From: Acidobacteriota bacterium
GTDB taxonomy: Bacteria; Acidobacteriota; Blastocatellia; Pyrinomonadales; Pyrinomonadaceae
Direction: 5' to 3'
Assembly: GCA_013813755.1 (NCBI GenBank)
Contig: JACCRD010000177.1
Span: 1 to 16,330, forward strand
Length of the DNA: 16,330 bases
The translations under genes and the position numbers were made by a program. Shown in pieces: positions 1 through 7,286 of the stretch (position 1 is the first letter of the stretch; each line of letters opens with the position of its first letter). The notes under the pieces are model-generated. The model was not told the DNA's origin. It saw nothing but the letters and a program-made list of their open reading frames with translations, and made no database searches.

Positions 1-1791
1 GCCGAAAAGGTTCCGGCAATTTTTAAGCATTTTGAGAATTCTGCAAAATCAGAAGAATCACGCGAAAAAATCCAATCGGTTGAACAGGAAGTTGAGGAAC
101 AATCGTTTCCGACGATTTCCGTTCATCAGGAACCGGCAAAGTCAACGGAAAACGAATGGTCTAAGTCGCTTAATAAAGATGTCGAAAACAAGAAAATTCC
201 GTTCACACAAATTCGTGAAACCGGCGAATTAAACGGGAAAGTTTTGGCGGAAGTTGAAGAACTCGCCGAACTGGAAACAGATGAAAAATTGCCTGTCCCG
301 CTTGGCAAACCGCAAAACTTTAAAGAATACATTTTGCCGACATCCGAATTTTTAAACTTGCCGCCGCGACGCGTTCAGGTCGAAGAAGGAGAAGCCCTTG
401 CCCTTGCCAGCGAACTCGAAGTAAAAACCAAAGAATTTAACGCCACCGGGCGCGTCGTCAACATCTGTCCGGGTCCGGTCGTGACGACTTACGAATACAA
501 ACCCGACCCGGGCGTAAAATATTCGCGCATTACGGGTTTGTCCGATGATTTATGCCTCGCGCTCAAAGCCGAATCCATCCGCATTAACCGCATTCCCGGC
601 AAAGCCTTTGTCGGAATTGAAGTGCCGAACCGGGAACGTGACACAATTTATTTGCGCGAAGTCATCGAGTCGAAAAGATTCACTGAATCAAACTCGCTTT
701 TAACCATCGCCCTCGGCAAAACTATTGATGGATTGAATTATGTTGCTGACCTTGCCAAAATGCCGCATCTTTTAATTGCAGGCGCGACCGGCGCGGGAAA
801 ATCGGTTGGAGTCAATACGCTCGTTGTTTCGATACTTTATAAAGCCAAACCCGATGAAGTGAAATTCATAATGGTTGATCCGAAGCGTCTCGAACTCGGA
901 CTTTATGCCGACATTCCACATCTTGCCACACCGATTATTACCGACCCAAAACGCGCCGCGATTTCACTCAAATGGGCAGTTTCGGAAATGGAGAAACGCT
1001 ACAAAGACCTTGCTGTGTGGGGTGTTCGCAACATTGACGGATACAACACGGAAGTTAAAAAACGTAATGGCGTAGAGCGTTTCGATGACAATAGCGAACC
1101 GTGGAAAACGCTTCCGTATATCGTCATCATCATTGACGAACTCGCTGACTTGATGATGGTTTCCGGCAAAGAAGTTGAAGAATCAATCACACGTCTGGCG
1201 CAGATGGCGCGCGCCGTCGGCATTCATTTAGTTCTAGCTACGCAGAGACCGTCAGTTGATGTAATTACCGGATTGATTAAAGCAAACTTTCCGGCGCGAA
1301 TTTCTTTTCGTGTTTCCTCAAAAGTTGATTCGCGGACAATCATTGACGGAAACGGAGCGGAAAGTCTTCTGGGGCGCGGCGATATGCTTTTTCTACCGCC
1401 AGCGACTTCGCAAATTATTCGTGTTCACGGCGCGTTTGTCGATGAAAAGGAAATTGCGAAAATCGTCGATCACGTTAAATCGCATGGCAGACCCGAATAC
1501 GACACAACAATTACGAAAACCGAAGAGGAAATGGTTGATTCAGATGATTTGCCGGGTAAAAAAGACATCCTTTTCGCCGACGCCCTGCGAACTGTTGTTA
1601 GCTCAAAACGCGCTTCAACATCGCTCTTGCAGAGGCATCTGCGTATCGGTTACGGACGTGCTGCGGCGATTTTAGACGCAATGGTACGCGAAGGCTACAT
1701 CGGCGAGATGGACGGAAGCTCACGAGCGCGTCCAATTTTGCAGAAAGCCTATGACGATTTACAGGAAGCTGAAGAAGGCAGGGAGCTGTAA
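1..1791 (+). CDS. ftsK: FtsK/SpoIIIE DNA translocase, 3' part (5' end outside window)
   Basis: Membrane-anchored ATP-driven DNA pump that moves chromosome ends through the closing division septum and activates XerCD recombination at dif. The frame is open from base 1, so the TTG at 244 is internal and the N-terminal membrane segments lie upstream. Visible residues 1-100 are a charged, low-complexity linker. The motor follows: Walker A GATGAGKS at about 261-268, Walker B IVIIIDELADLMMV with DE at 379-380, and the conserved stretch PARISFRVSSKVDSRTIID. The C-terminal 70 residues are the winged-helix gamma domain that reads orienting sequences (LLQRHLRIGYGRAAAILDAM, then a GSSRARPIL ending). The C-terminus looks complete. 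It is followed by a 149-base spacer and comEA/comEC on the same strand. Identification is secure from motif order; the missing N-terminus is only a window edge effect. Confidence 0.96.
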   Translation, partial: AEKVPAIFKHFENSAKSEESREKIQSVEQEVEEQSFPTISVHQEPAKSTENEWSKSLNKDVENKKIPFTQIRETGELNGKVLAEVEELAELETDEKLPVPLGKPQNFKEYILPTSEFLNLPPRRVQVEEGEALALASELEVKTKEFNATGRVVNICPGPVVTTYEYKPDPGVKYSRITGLSDDLCLALKAESIRINRIPGKAFVGIEVPNRERDTIYLREVIESKRFTESNSLLTIALGKTIDGLNYVADLAKMPHLLIAGATGAGKSVGVNTLVVSILYKAKPDEVKFIMVDPKRLELGLYADIPHLATPIITDPKRAAISLKWAVSEMEKRYKDLAVWGVRNIDGYNTEVKKRNGVERFDDNSEPWKTLPYIVIIIDELADLMMVSGKEVEESITRLAQMARAVGIHLVLATQRPSVDVITGLIKANFPARISFRVSSKVDSRTIIDGNGAESLLGRGDMLFLPPATSQIIRVHGAFVDEKEIAKIVDHVKSHGRPEYDTTITKTEEEMVDSDDLPGKKDILFADALRTVVSSKRASTSLLQRHLRIGYGRAAAILDAMVREGYIGEMDGSSRARPILQKAYDDLQEAEEGREL

Positions 1792-1830
1792 AATAAAAAG
1801 TGCGAAATTTTGTTTTTCCGATTGAAAAAG

Positions 1831-1866
1831 TTTTCCACAGACTCTGTGGAAAAAGTCTGTGGAAAA
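1831..1866. repeat. Nested inverted repeats carrying three DnaA-box-like 9-mers
   Basis: Three exact copies of one 9-mer lie here: TTTTCCACA at 1831-1839 and its complement TGTGGAAAA at 1845-1853 and 1858-1866. Each fits the general DnaA-box consensus TTWTNCACA. Copies 1 and 2 form a perfect 23-bp palindrome around one central C; copies 1 and 3 form a 12-bp inverted repeat with a 12-nt loop, so the two pairings exclude each other. No T-tract follows on the plus strand, which argues against a plain ftsK terminator. AT-rich sequence follows up to the ComEA-like start. The arrangement is seen directly; DnaA binding is inference, and a dimeric regulator site is the main alternative. Confidence 0.6.
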
Positions 1867-1940
1867 CTACTGTTTTGGAATCATAAATCATTATTTTCAA
1901 ACAACTTTTAGCATTTTGCACATTTAAGTTGCAACAAAAT

Positions 1941-2285
1941 ATGAAATTTAATAACCCCTCTGTTGATAGCATTTACAATTTATATATTAAACTTCTGCTT
2001 TTATTTATTTGCTGTTTTTTCAACAGCTGCAACAGGACAAAGCAAGTGCCGCAAACGTATTTAACCGAAAATACATTTGTAATCTCTGAAAAAGCGATCA
2101 ATATTAATCAGGCATCGGCGGAAGAAATGGAAAAACTTCCGCGAATCGGCGCGAAATTAGCGCAGGATATTGTCGCGCATCGCCTCAAATTCGGCAGTTT
2201 CCGCAAAACCGAACACCTTTTATTAATCGACGGAATCAGCGACAAACATTATAGGGAAATAAGAAATTTGATTAAAGTCGAATAA
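1941..2285 (+). CDS. comEA: ComEA-like helix-hairpin-helix DNA-binding protein, membrane-anchored
   Basis: Short protein (114 residues from ATG 1941) with an N-terminal hydrophobic segment at about residues 15-28 (YIKLLLLFICCFF) that ends in NSC, a weak lipobox-like site. It is therefore exported and anchored by a membrane helix or lipid. The C-terminal 60 residues are a ComEA-type HhH domain: ININQASAEEMEKLPRIGAK, then a second hairpin LLLIDGISDKHYREIRNLI. In transformation, ComEA binds double-stranded DNA outside the inner membrane and passes it to ComEC, which is the next gene, 64 bases downstream. A TTG at 1929 would add four residues; ATG is preferred although neither has a clear Shine-Dalgarno. 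Without the com context it would be only a generic HhH protein. Confidence 0.82.
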   Translation: MKFNNPSVDSIYNLYIKLLLLFICCFFNSCNRTKQVPQTYLTENTFVISEKAININQASAEEMEKLPRIGAKLAQDIVAHRLKFGSFRKTEHLLLIDGISDKHYREIRNLIKVE

Positions 2286-2349
2286 ATTATTGTCAAGCCA
2301 AACTTTTTGCCGCCAATAAACAAAACTATTCTATTTCGATGTTTATACT

Positions 2350-5091
2350 TTGAGTTTTGACACTAAAAAAATTTCGTCTGATCTCGCCCTCTATCCGCTA
2401 CTTTGGATTTCTATTGTTTTTATTTTTGGAATTCTTGCAGGAAAGTTTTTCGCTTTTGAGTGGCATATTTATTTGATTATCTGTATTATTTCTGCCCTCT
2501 TTTCCGCTTTTTTTAAAAAACATAAATTTGTTTTAGTATTTTTATTCGCGGCATTCTTTAATGCCGGCGGGCTAATTTATCAAATCGAAAATCAGACGCT
2601 TGCGCCGAATCGTCTCAAAAGAATTTACGATGAGAAACAAATTACGTCCGGCGATCCGCTGGAAATCGAAGGCGTTTTGCAGGGTAAACCAGAGCTTGCG
2701 TCAAGCGGATTTTTTCTGATTCTCAAAACCGAAAAATTAATTTATAAAAGTTCGGATATAAAAGTTTCGGGTAAAATTAGAATTTTTGCCGCTGTCGAAA
2801 ACGAACAAATTAAAAGCGAATACGAACGCCTTAACCTAAATTACGGCACAAGAATCAGTCTTGCCTGCAAACTGCGCCGGGAAGAAAAATTCTTAAATCC
2901 TGGTGTTGTGTCGTCCAGAGAATTACTAGACCAGAAGGGAATTGACGCGATTTGCAATATAAAAAGCCCTCTGCTGGCGGAAAAAATTTCAGACATCAAC
3001 ACGTTTTCTCCGGCTCCGTGGCTTTATGAACGCCGGCAGGAATTAATATCCGATTTCAAAGCGAAATTTAACGTCTCGACCGCCGGAGTTTTAATCGCGT
3101 CTTTGCTTGGCAATGAATATTTTTTGACGAAGCAGACAGCGGAAGTTTTTCGTGAAGGCGGCACATTTCACATCCTCGTTATTTCCGGTTTGCACATCAC
3201 ATTTATTGGGGGCTTAATAATTTTGTTAGTCCGCCGTTTCACCAAAAAAAGATTTTGGCAATTTCTAGTCGCCGTCACAATTCTGTGGGCATATTCTTTG
3301 GCAGTCGGCGCCGATGTTCCCGTTGTGCGCGCTACAGTAATGTTCACCGTTCTTTTATTTTCACAAGTTGTTTTTCGCAATGGAACACTGCTTAACGCCT
3401 TGGGCGCGTGTCTTTTAATTTTGCTCGTTTGGCAGCCAAATGATTTATTCACCGCCTCTTTTCAATTAACCTTCTTCAGTGTGGCGGCAATTATTACAAT
3501 GGCATTTCCGCTGCTTGAAAAATTAGAAGCCATCGGTAATTGGTCGCCTTCCGCCGAAACACCTTTTCCGCCGAACGTCTCCGCTGTTTTTAGGCGTTTT
3601 TGCGAGACTCTTTATTGGCGCGAAAATGTCTGGGAGAGAGAACTCGAGCGCAGCCTCTGGTCGGCAAAACTTTTTAAATCGTCTTATCTGAACAAGGGCA
3701 CTCAAAAAAACTTCCAAAAAACTCTGCGCTATCTGTTTGAAGGTCTTCTGGTTTCATTATTTGTTCAGGTTTGGCTTCTTCCATTGACGATTTTGTACTT
3801 TCATCGGTTTTCAATCTTTGGAATTTTTCTGAATTTGTGGGCTGGCGTGGTCATCGCTCTCGAAAGTTTTACAGCAATCCTGGCGATTCTACTCGCTCAA
3901 ATCAGTAATTCAATCGCTTTTCCGCTGATCAAATTGACTGAAGCTTTAAATTGGCTTTTAATTTCCGTACCGAATTTTTTAGCCGAAAACAATTGGGCTT
4001 CGTTGCGCGTGCCGAATTACGCGGGGGCGTTGAAATGGATTTATTTCTTGTATTTCGTGCCCGTTATTATTTTGACATTGATTATCAACGACTGGAAACC
4101 GTTTTCTTTAAGTTCAAAGTTTCGGGTTCAAGGTTCAAAGTCTAAATTTCTTTCAACGACATTTTTTCTTCGCTGCTCGCTGTTTTCTCTTTTAATTCTT
4201 TTTGCAGTAATAGTTTTTCATCCGTTCAGCAGTCCTGCATCTGACGGAAAACTGCACGTTGATTTTCTTGATGTCGGACAGGGCGATTCGGCTCTTTTGA
4301 CATTTCCAAACGGTGAAACGATGCTGATTGATGGCGGTGGTAAAACGAGTTTCAACAAAATTTACGTACAAAATGAATTTGGAGATGAACCCGAACTTTT
4401 TGAGCCGGACGCGCAGAGCATCGGCGAATCAGTAGTTTCAAATTTTCTCTGGGCAAAAGGTTTCTCGCAGATTGATTATATTCTGGCAACCCACGCTGAT
4501 GCCGATCATATTCAAGGGCTTATCGATGTTGTCAAAAATTTTCAAATTAAAACAGCGATTTTTGGAAAAACACCGTTCAAAGACGCGGATTTTGCCGAGT
4601 TTTATTCAATTCTGCATAAAAAAGAAATAGCGACGATAAAACTTTTGCGCGGCGATATTCTGAATATCGGAAACGTGCGAATTGAAGTTTTGTATCCTGA
4701 AGAAGAGGAATCTGCCCAGGGAGTTTCGGAAAATAATAACAGCGTTGTTCTGCGCGTAATTTACGGCGGGCGAAAATTTCTCTTTACGGGCGATGTTGAA
4801 AAGGAAACCGAAGCGAAACTTCTGGAAATGCCCGAGCTTTTACAGGCAGATGTCGTAAAGGTGGCGCATCACGGCAGCAAAACTTCTTCAACTCAAAAAT
4901 TGATCGATGCGACAACGGCAAAAATCGCCGTTATTCCGGTTGGAAATAACTCACCTTTTGGTCATCCGCACCGGGAAGTGACGGAGCGCTGGCAAAATTC
5001 AGGCGCGAAAATTTTGACAACCGGGACGCGCGGGACAATTTCAATATCAACAAATGGCGAGGATTTAGAAGTAAGAACTTTTCTGCCGTAA
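2350..5091 (+). CDS. comEC: ComEC/Rec2 DNA-uptake channel with metallo-beta-lactamase domain
   Basis: Polytopic inner-membrane protein (913 residues) that forms the channel for single-stranded DNA during natural transformation. Order: N-terminal membrane helices and DUF4131-like region (about 15-200), competence domain with many helices (about 230-580, including FHILVISGLHITFIGG), then a C-terminal metallo-beta-lactamase-like domain from about 630. The latter keeps DVGQGDSALLTF, HADADH (715-720), FTGDVE (812-817) and VAHHGS (838-843), so the putative nuclease site looks intact. A hydrophilic stretch at about 389-463 splits the membrane part. The start must be TTG 2350, because an in-frame stop lies at 2317 and no ATG or GTG comes between. 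A four-codon ORF (ATG 2339 to TGA 2353) overlaps this TTG and might couple translation. A GTTCAAAG repeat tract is embedded at residues 588-601. Confidence 0.94.
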   Translation: MSFDTKKISSDLALYPLLWISIVFIFGILAGKFFAFEWHIYLIICIISALFSAFFKKHKFVLVFLFAAFFNAGGLIYQIENQTLAPNRLKRIYDEKQITSGDPLEIEGVLQGKPELASSGFFLILKTEKLIYKSSDIKVSGKIRIFAAVENEQIKSEYERLNLNYGTRISLACKLRREEKFLNPGVVSSRELLDQKGIDAICNIKSPLLAEKISDINTFSPAPWLYERRQELISDFKAKFNVSTAGVLIASLLGNEYFLTKQTAEVFREGGTFHILVISGLHITFIGGLIILLVRRFTKKRFWQFLVAVTILWAYSLAVGADVPVVRATVMFTVLLFSQVVFRNGTLLNALGACLLILLVWQPNDLFTASFQLTFFSVAAIITMAFPLLEKLEAIGNWSPSAETPFPPNVSAVFRRFCETLYWRENVWERELERSLWSAKLFKSSYLNKGTQKNFQKTLRYLFEGLLVSLFVQVWLLPLTILYFHRFSIFGIFLNLWAGVVIALESFTAILAILLAQISNSIAFPLIKLTEALNWLLISVPNFLAENNWASLRVPNYAGALKWIYFLYFVPVIILTLIINDWKPFSLSSKFRVQGSKSKFLSTTFFLRCSLFSLLILFAVIVFHPFSSPASDGKLHVDFLDVGQGDSALLTFPNGETMLIDGGGKTSFNKIYVQNEFGDEPELFEPDAQSIGESVVSNFLWAKGFSQIDYILATHADADHIQGLIDVVKNFQIKTAIFGKTPFKDADFAEFYSILHKKEIATIKLLRGDILNIGNVRIEVLYPEEEESAQGVSENNNSVVLRVIYGGRKFLFTGDVEKETEAKLLEMPELLQADVVKVAHHGSKTSSTQKLIDATTAKIAVIPVGNNSPFGHPHREVTERWQNSGAKILTTGTRGTISISTNGEDLEVRTFLP
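4111..4150 (+). repeat. GTTCAAAG-type short tandem words inside comEC
   Basis: GTTCAAAGT occurs at 4112-4120, GTTCAAG at 4126-4132 and GTTCAAAGT again at 4133-4141, with related text out to 4150. The tract is in frame and encodes SSKFRVQGSKSKF (residues 588-600) in the linker between the last membrane helix group and the metallo-beta-lactamase domain. Such degenerate words are more typical of intergenic DNA, so this may be an in-frame insertion into a tolerant linker. The repetition is seen directly; the insertion origin is inferred. Confidence 0.55.
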
Positions 5092-5112
5092 AAAATTTGG
5101 AGACAAAAAAGA

Positions 5113-5142
5113 TCGAAAGACTTTTATATAAAAGTCTTTCGA
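5113..5142 (-). terminator. Perfect 30-bp palindrome, probable terminator of purH (possibly bidirectional)
   Basis: A perfect 30-bp palindrome, beginning TCGAAAGACTTTTATA and mirrored to its end. As RNA it gives a stem of about 13 bp with a tight loop. It sits in the 180-base gap between convergent comEC and purH. On the minus strand the stem is followed by TC and six T residues, as expected for an intrinsic terminator of purH. On the plus strand no comparable T-tract follows. The rest of the gap (5143-5271) is AT-rich with AAATCT-like words and no gene that I can see. Confidence 0.75.
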
Positions 5143-5271
5143 GCGTTCCTTTAGAGTCTAAGATTAATTAAGTATTTTACATAAATTTAACAAAAAGTCA
5201 AATTTTTCAATTAGCATAAATTACTTCAAATCTAAATCTGAAATTTTGCTGGTCCCAGTGCGCAATAAATC

Positions 5272-6990
5272 TCAGTGTTTAAAATGCCTCACGCTGGTCA
5301 AAGCCATCGCCAGACCAAGTTCGTCAGCTGCTTTGATGACTTCTTCATCACGCACCGAACCACCGGGCTGGATAATCGCCGAAATACCGAATTTAGCGGC
5401 TTCATCAACATTATCGCGGAACGGAAAGAAGGCGTCGGACGCTAGCACCGTATTTTTTAATTCGAGATTGGTTTTTTCGGCACGCATCGCGGCTATTCTC
5501 ACCGAATCCACGCGGTTCATTTGTCCCGCGCCGACACCAACGGTTTGAAATTCATTGGCGAAAACAATCGCGTTTGATTTAACGTGTTTACAAACTTTCC
5601 AGGCAAAAAGCAAAGCGCGAATTTCCGCTTCCGTCGGCTGTTTTTTGGTGACAAACTGCAAATTTTCGGCAGTAATTACAAGATCGTCGCGATTCTGGAC
5701 GAGCATTCCACCGGAAATTGTCCGGTATTCAATCGTCTGTCCGCCGATGCTTTTTTCTATCTGCAAAACGCGCAGATTCTTTTTCTGCCTGAAAATCTCG
5801 AGCGCCTCGGTATCAAATTCAGGAGCGATAACGACTTCTGTAAAAATCTCATTAACGGACGCGGCGGCTTTCGCGTCGACTTTTTTATTAAAAGCGACGA
5901 TTCCGCCAAAAGCGGAAACCGGATCGGTTGCCAGCGCGCGCCGGTAGGCTTCTTCATTGTTTGCCCCGATGCCGACGCCCGACGGATTCGTGTGTTTAAT
6001 AATCGCGCAGGCGAGGTCATCAAAATCGCTGACAAGCCGCCACGCCGCGTCCGCGTCCAAATAATTATTAAACGACATTTCCTTGCCGTGAAGCTGCTCG
6101 GCATTGGCGATTCCGTCATCCTCTCTGTCTAAAAATTCATACAGCGCGGCTTTTTGATGCGGATTTTCGCCGTAGCGTAAATCGCTCACTTTCGTTAATG
6201 CAATATCTTCATCGTAATTAAATTCCTGTTCAGTCTGCGTTAAAGCATTGCCGTTTTCATCGAATACTTCGGTGTCGAATTCATCGCCGAAATTTTCGCT
6301 GAAAAGCTGTTCGGTTTCCTTGAACATCTGAAACGCGGAATCATCGGCGGCTGGGTGAAAATTTTCGACAAAATCAAATTCCGCGTCACTCAACTGTTCG
6401 ATCAAGTAATCTGAAATAATCGCGTCGTAATGCGCGGTATGCGTAAACGCAAGCGCGGCAAAGGTTTGGCGCGTCGCAAGCGAGACCGCGCCGCCCGTTT
6501 CTTTCAATTCTTCCAGAACTTTTTCATACAGACGGGTGTCTGTCACAACTAAAACATCGCGCCAGTTTTTCGAGGCGGAGCGAATCATCGCCGGTCCGCC
6601 GATGTCGATTTGTTCAATCGCTTCTTCAAGCGTTACGCTTTCGTCGTCGACGGTTTCTTCAAACGGGTAAAGATTAACGACGACTAAATCGATCGGCTCG
6701 ATGTCGTGCTTTTTCATTGCCGCGACGTGTTCTTCGTTGTCTCTCAAAGCGAGAAACGCGCCGTGAATTTTCGGATGCAGAGTTTTTACGCGCCCGTCCA
6801 TCATTTCGGGGAATTCAGTAATCTCTGAAACTTCCCGCACATCTATTTCGGCATCGCGCAAAGCCTGCGCCGTTCCGCCGGTCGAAATAATTTCAACGCC
6901 GAGTTCATTTAAAGCCTTCGCAAATTCAGCGATGCCTGTTTTATCTGAAACGCTTAAAAGAGCGCGTTTAATAATTTTTAAATCATTCAT
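5272..6990 (-). CDS. purH: Bifunctional AICAR formyltransferase / IMP cyclohydrolase
   Basis: Catalyses the last two steps of de novo IMP synthesis in the cytoplasm: 10-formyl-THF-dependent formylation of AICAR to FAICAR, then ring closure to IMP. The N-terminal MGS-like cyclohydrolase domain is clear (RALLSVSDKTGI, FPEMMDGRVKTLHPKIHG). The AICAR transformylase domain starts near RYGENPHQ and contains IIKHTNPSGVGIG with the expected Lys332-His333 pair, FGGIVAFN, SNAIVFA, GAGQMNRVDS and the canonical end GGSVRDEEVI...SVRHFKH. At 572 residues it is longer than the usual 510-530; the excess is mainly a strongly acidic stretch between about 195 and 270, before RYGENPHQ. ATG 6990 agrees with family N-termini but has no Shine-Dalgarno. 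A terminator-like hairpin lies just upstream, suggesting regulation by premature termination. Confidence 0.97.
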   Translation of the reverse strand: MNDLKIIKRALLSVSDKTGIAEFAKALNELGVEIISTGGTAQALRDAEIDVREVSEITEFPEMMDGRVKTLHPKIHGAFLALRDNEEHVAAMKKHDIEPIDLVVVNLYPFEETVDDESVTLEEAIEQIDIGGPAMIRSASKNWRDVLVVTDTRLYEKVLEELKETGGAVSLATRQTFAALAFTHTAHYDAIISDYLIEQLSDAEFDFVENFHPAADDSAFQMFKETEQLFSENFGDEFDTEVFDENGNALTQTEQEFNYDEDIALTKVSDLRYGENPHQKAALYEFLDREDDGIANAEQLHGKEMSFNNYLDADAAWRLVSDFDDLACAIIKHTNPSGVGIGANNEEAYRRALATDPVSAFGGIVAFNKKVDAKAAASVNEIFTEVVIAPEFDTEALEIFRQKKNLRVLQIEKSIGGQTIEYRTISGGMLVQNRDDLVITAENLQFVTKKQPTEAEIRALLFAWKVCKHVKSNAIVFANEFQTVGVGAGQMNRVDSVRIAAMRAEKTNLELKNTVLASDAFFPFRDNVDEAAKFGISAIIQPGGSVRDEEVIKAADELGLAMALTSVRHFKH

Positions 6991-7000
6991 AAAATAACTG

Positions 7001-7033
7001 TGAAAAATAAAATAGCGGTCAGAGTTGACCGCT
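7001..7033 (-). terminator. Terminator-like hairpin in the purH leader (candidate attenuator)
   Basis: AGCGGTCA (7014-7021) and TGACCGCT (7026-7033) form a perfect 8-bp stem with a 4-nt loop. On the minus strand it is followed by ATTTTATTTTTC, a good T-rich tail. The tail ends about 12 nt before the purH ATG, too little room for a separate promoter. Any purH transcript from upstream must therefore pass this structure, as in attenuation. It could otherwise just end a small upstream transcript. Confidence 0.65.
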
Positions 7034-7116
7034 TTGTAGAAAAAGTATTGTCCGATATAGACAGAGAACAGAAGTTTCCGCGAAAAAAGCTTTTACCAGA
7101 AGTTCAAATCGAGCCA

Positions 7117-7200
7117 TTAGCTGAGGAAAAAAAAGCGTCCCAGATACAGGAGACTCAACAAAAATGCTAGTGTGTAAATAACTATTTTGACGATACTCAT
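7117..7200 (-). CDS. Possible 27-residue hydrophobic small protein or leader peptide
   Basis: An ATG-started ORF of 27 codons in the purH leader encodes a peptide beginning MSIVKIVIYTLAFLLSLLYL and ending GRFFFLS, enough for one membrane helix. AGGA lies 12 bases before the ATG, a rather long spacing. Its TAA overlaps an ATG (TAATG) opening a second 32-codon frame, 7117-7019, which stops inside the hairpin at 7014-7033. Together these could be a leader peptide pair upstream of purH, or chance reading in AT-rich DNA, where hydrophobic codons are common. I recognise no family. Confidence in real translation is low. Confidence 0.25.
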   Translation of the reverse strand: MSIVKIVIYTLAFLLSLLYLGRFFFLS

Positions 7201-7237
7201 AAAAAGTTTTTATCCTGGAATGAAAGTTTGAAATTGT

Positions 7238-7243
7238 ATTATA
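7238..7243 (-). promoter_or_regulatory. Candidate -10 box for the purH leader transcript
   Basis: On the minus strand the hexamer reads TATAAT, a perfect -10, about 38 nt upstream of the small ORF start and roughly 250 nt upstream of purH. No good -35 is present at 16-18 nt spacing (only T/A-rich sequence), so this is a weak call. The rest of 6991-7286, the divergent gap between purH and the M61-like gene, shows no clear plus-strand promoter. Confidence 0.3.
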
Positions 7244-7286
7244 AAGAATACGAACGAAAAAATATTTTAGTTCCCGTTTTATTTCG

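Noticed and set aside
244..1791. TTG at 244 as the start of a complete ftsK
   Set aside because: The same frame is open without a stop back to base 1 and encodes linker-like sequence, so the gene enters from outside the window.
5584..6132. 182-codon plus-strand ORF
   Set aside because: Antisense to conserved PurH coding sequence; its translation is an Arg/Phe-rich shadow without domain features.
6991..7200. ZTP (pfl) riboswitch upstream of purH
   Set aside because: The conserved core sequences expected for that class were not found by eye in the leader.
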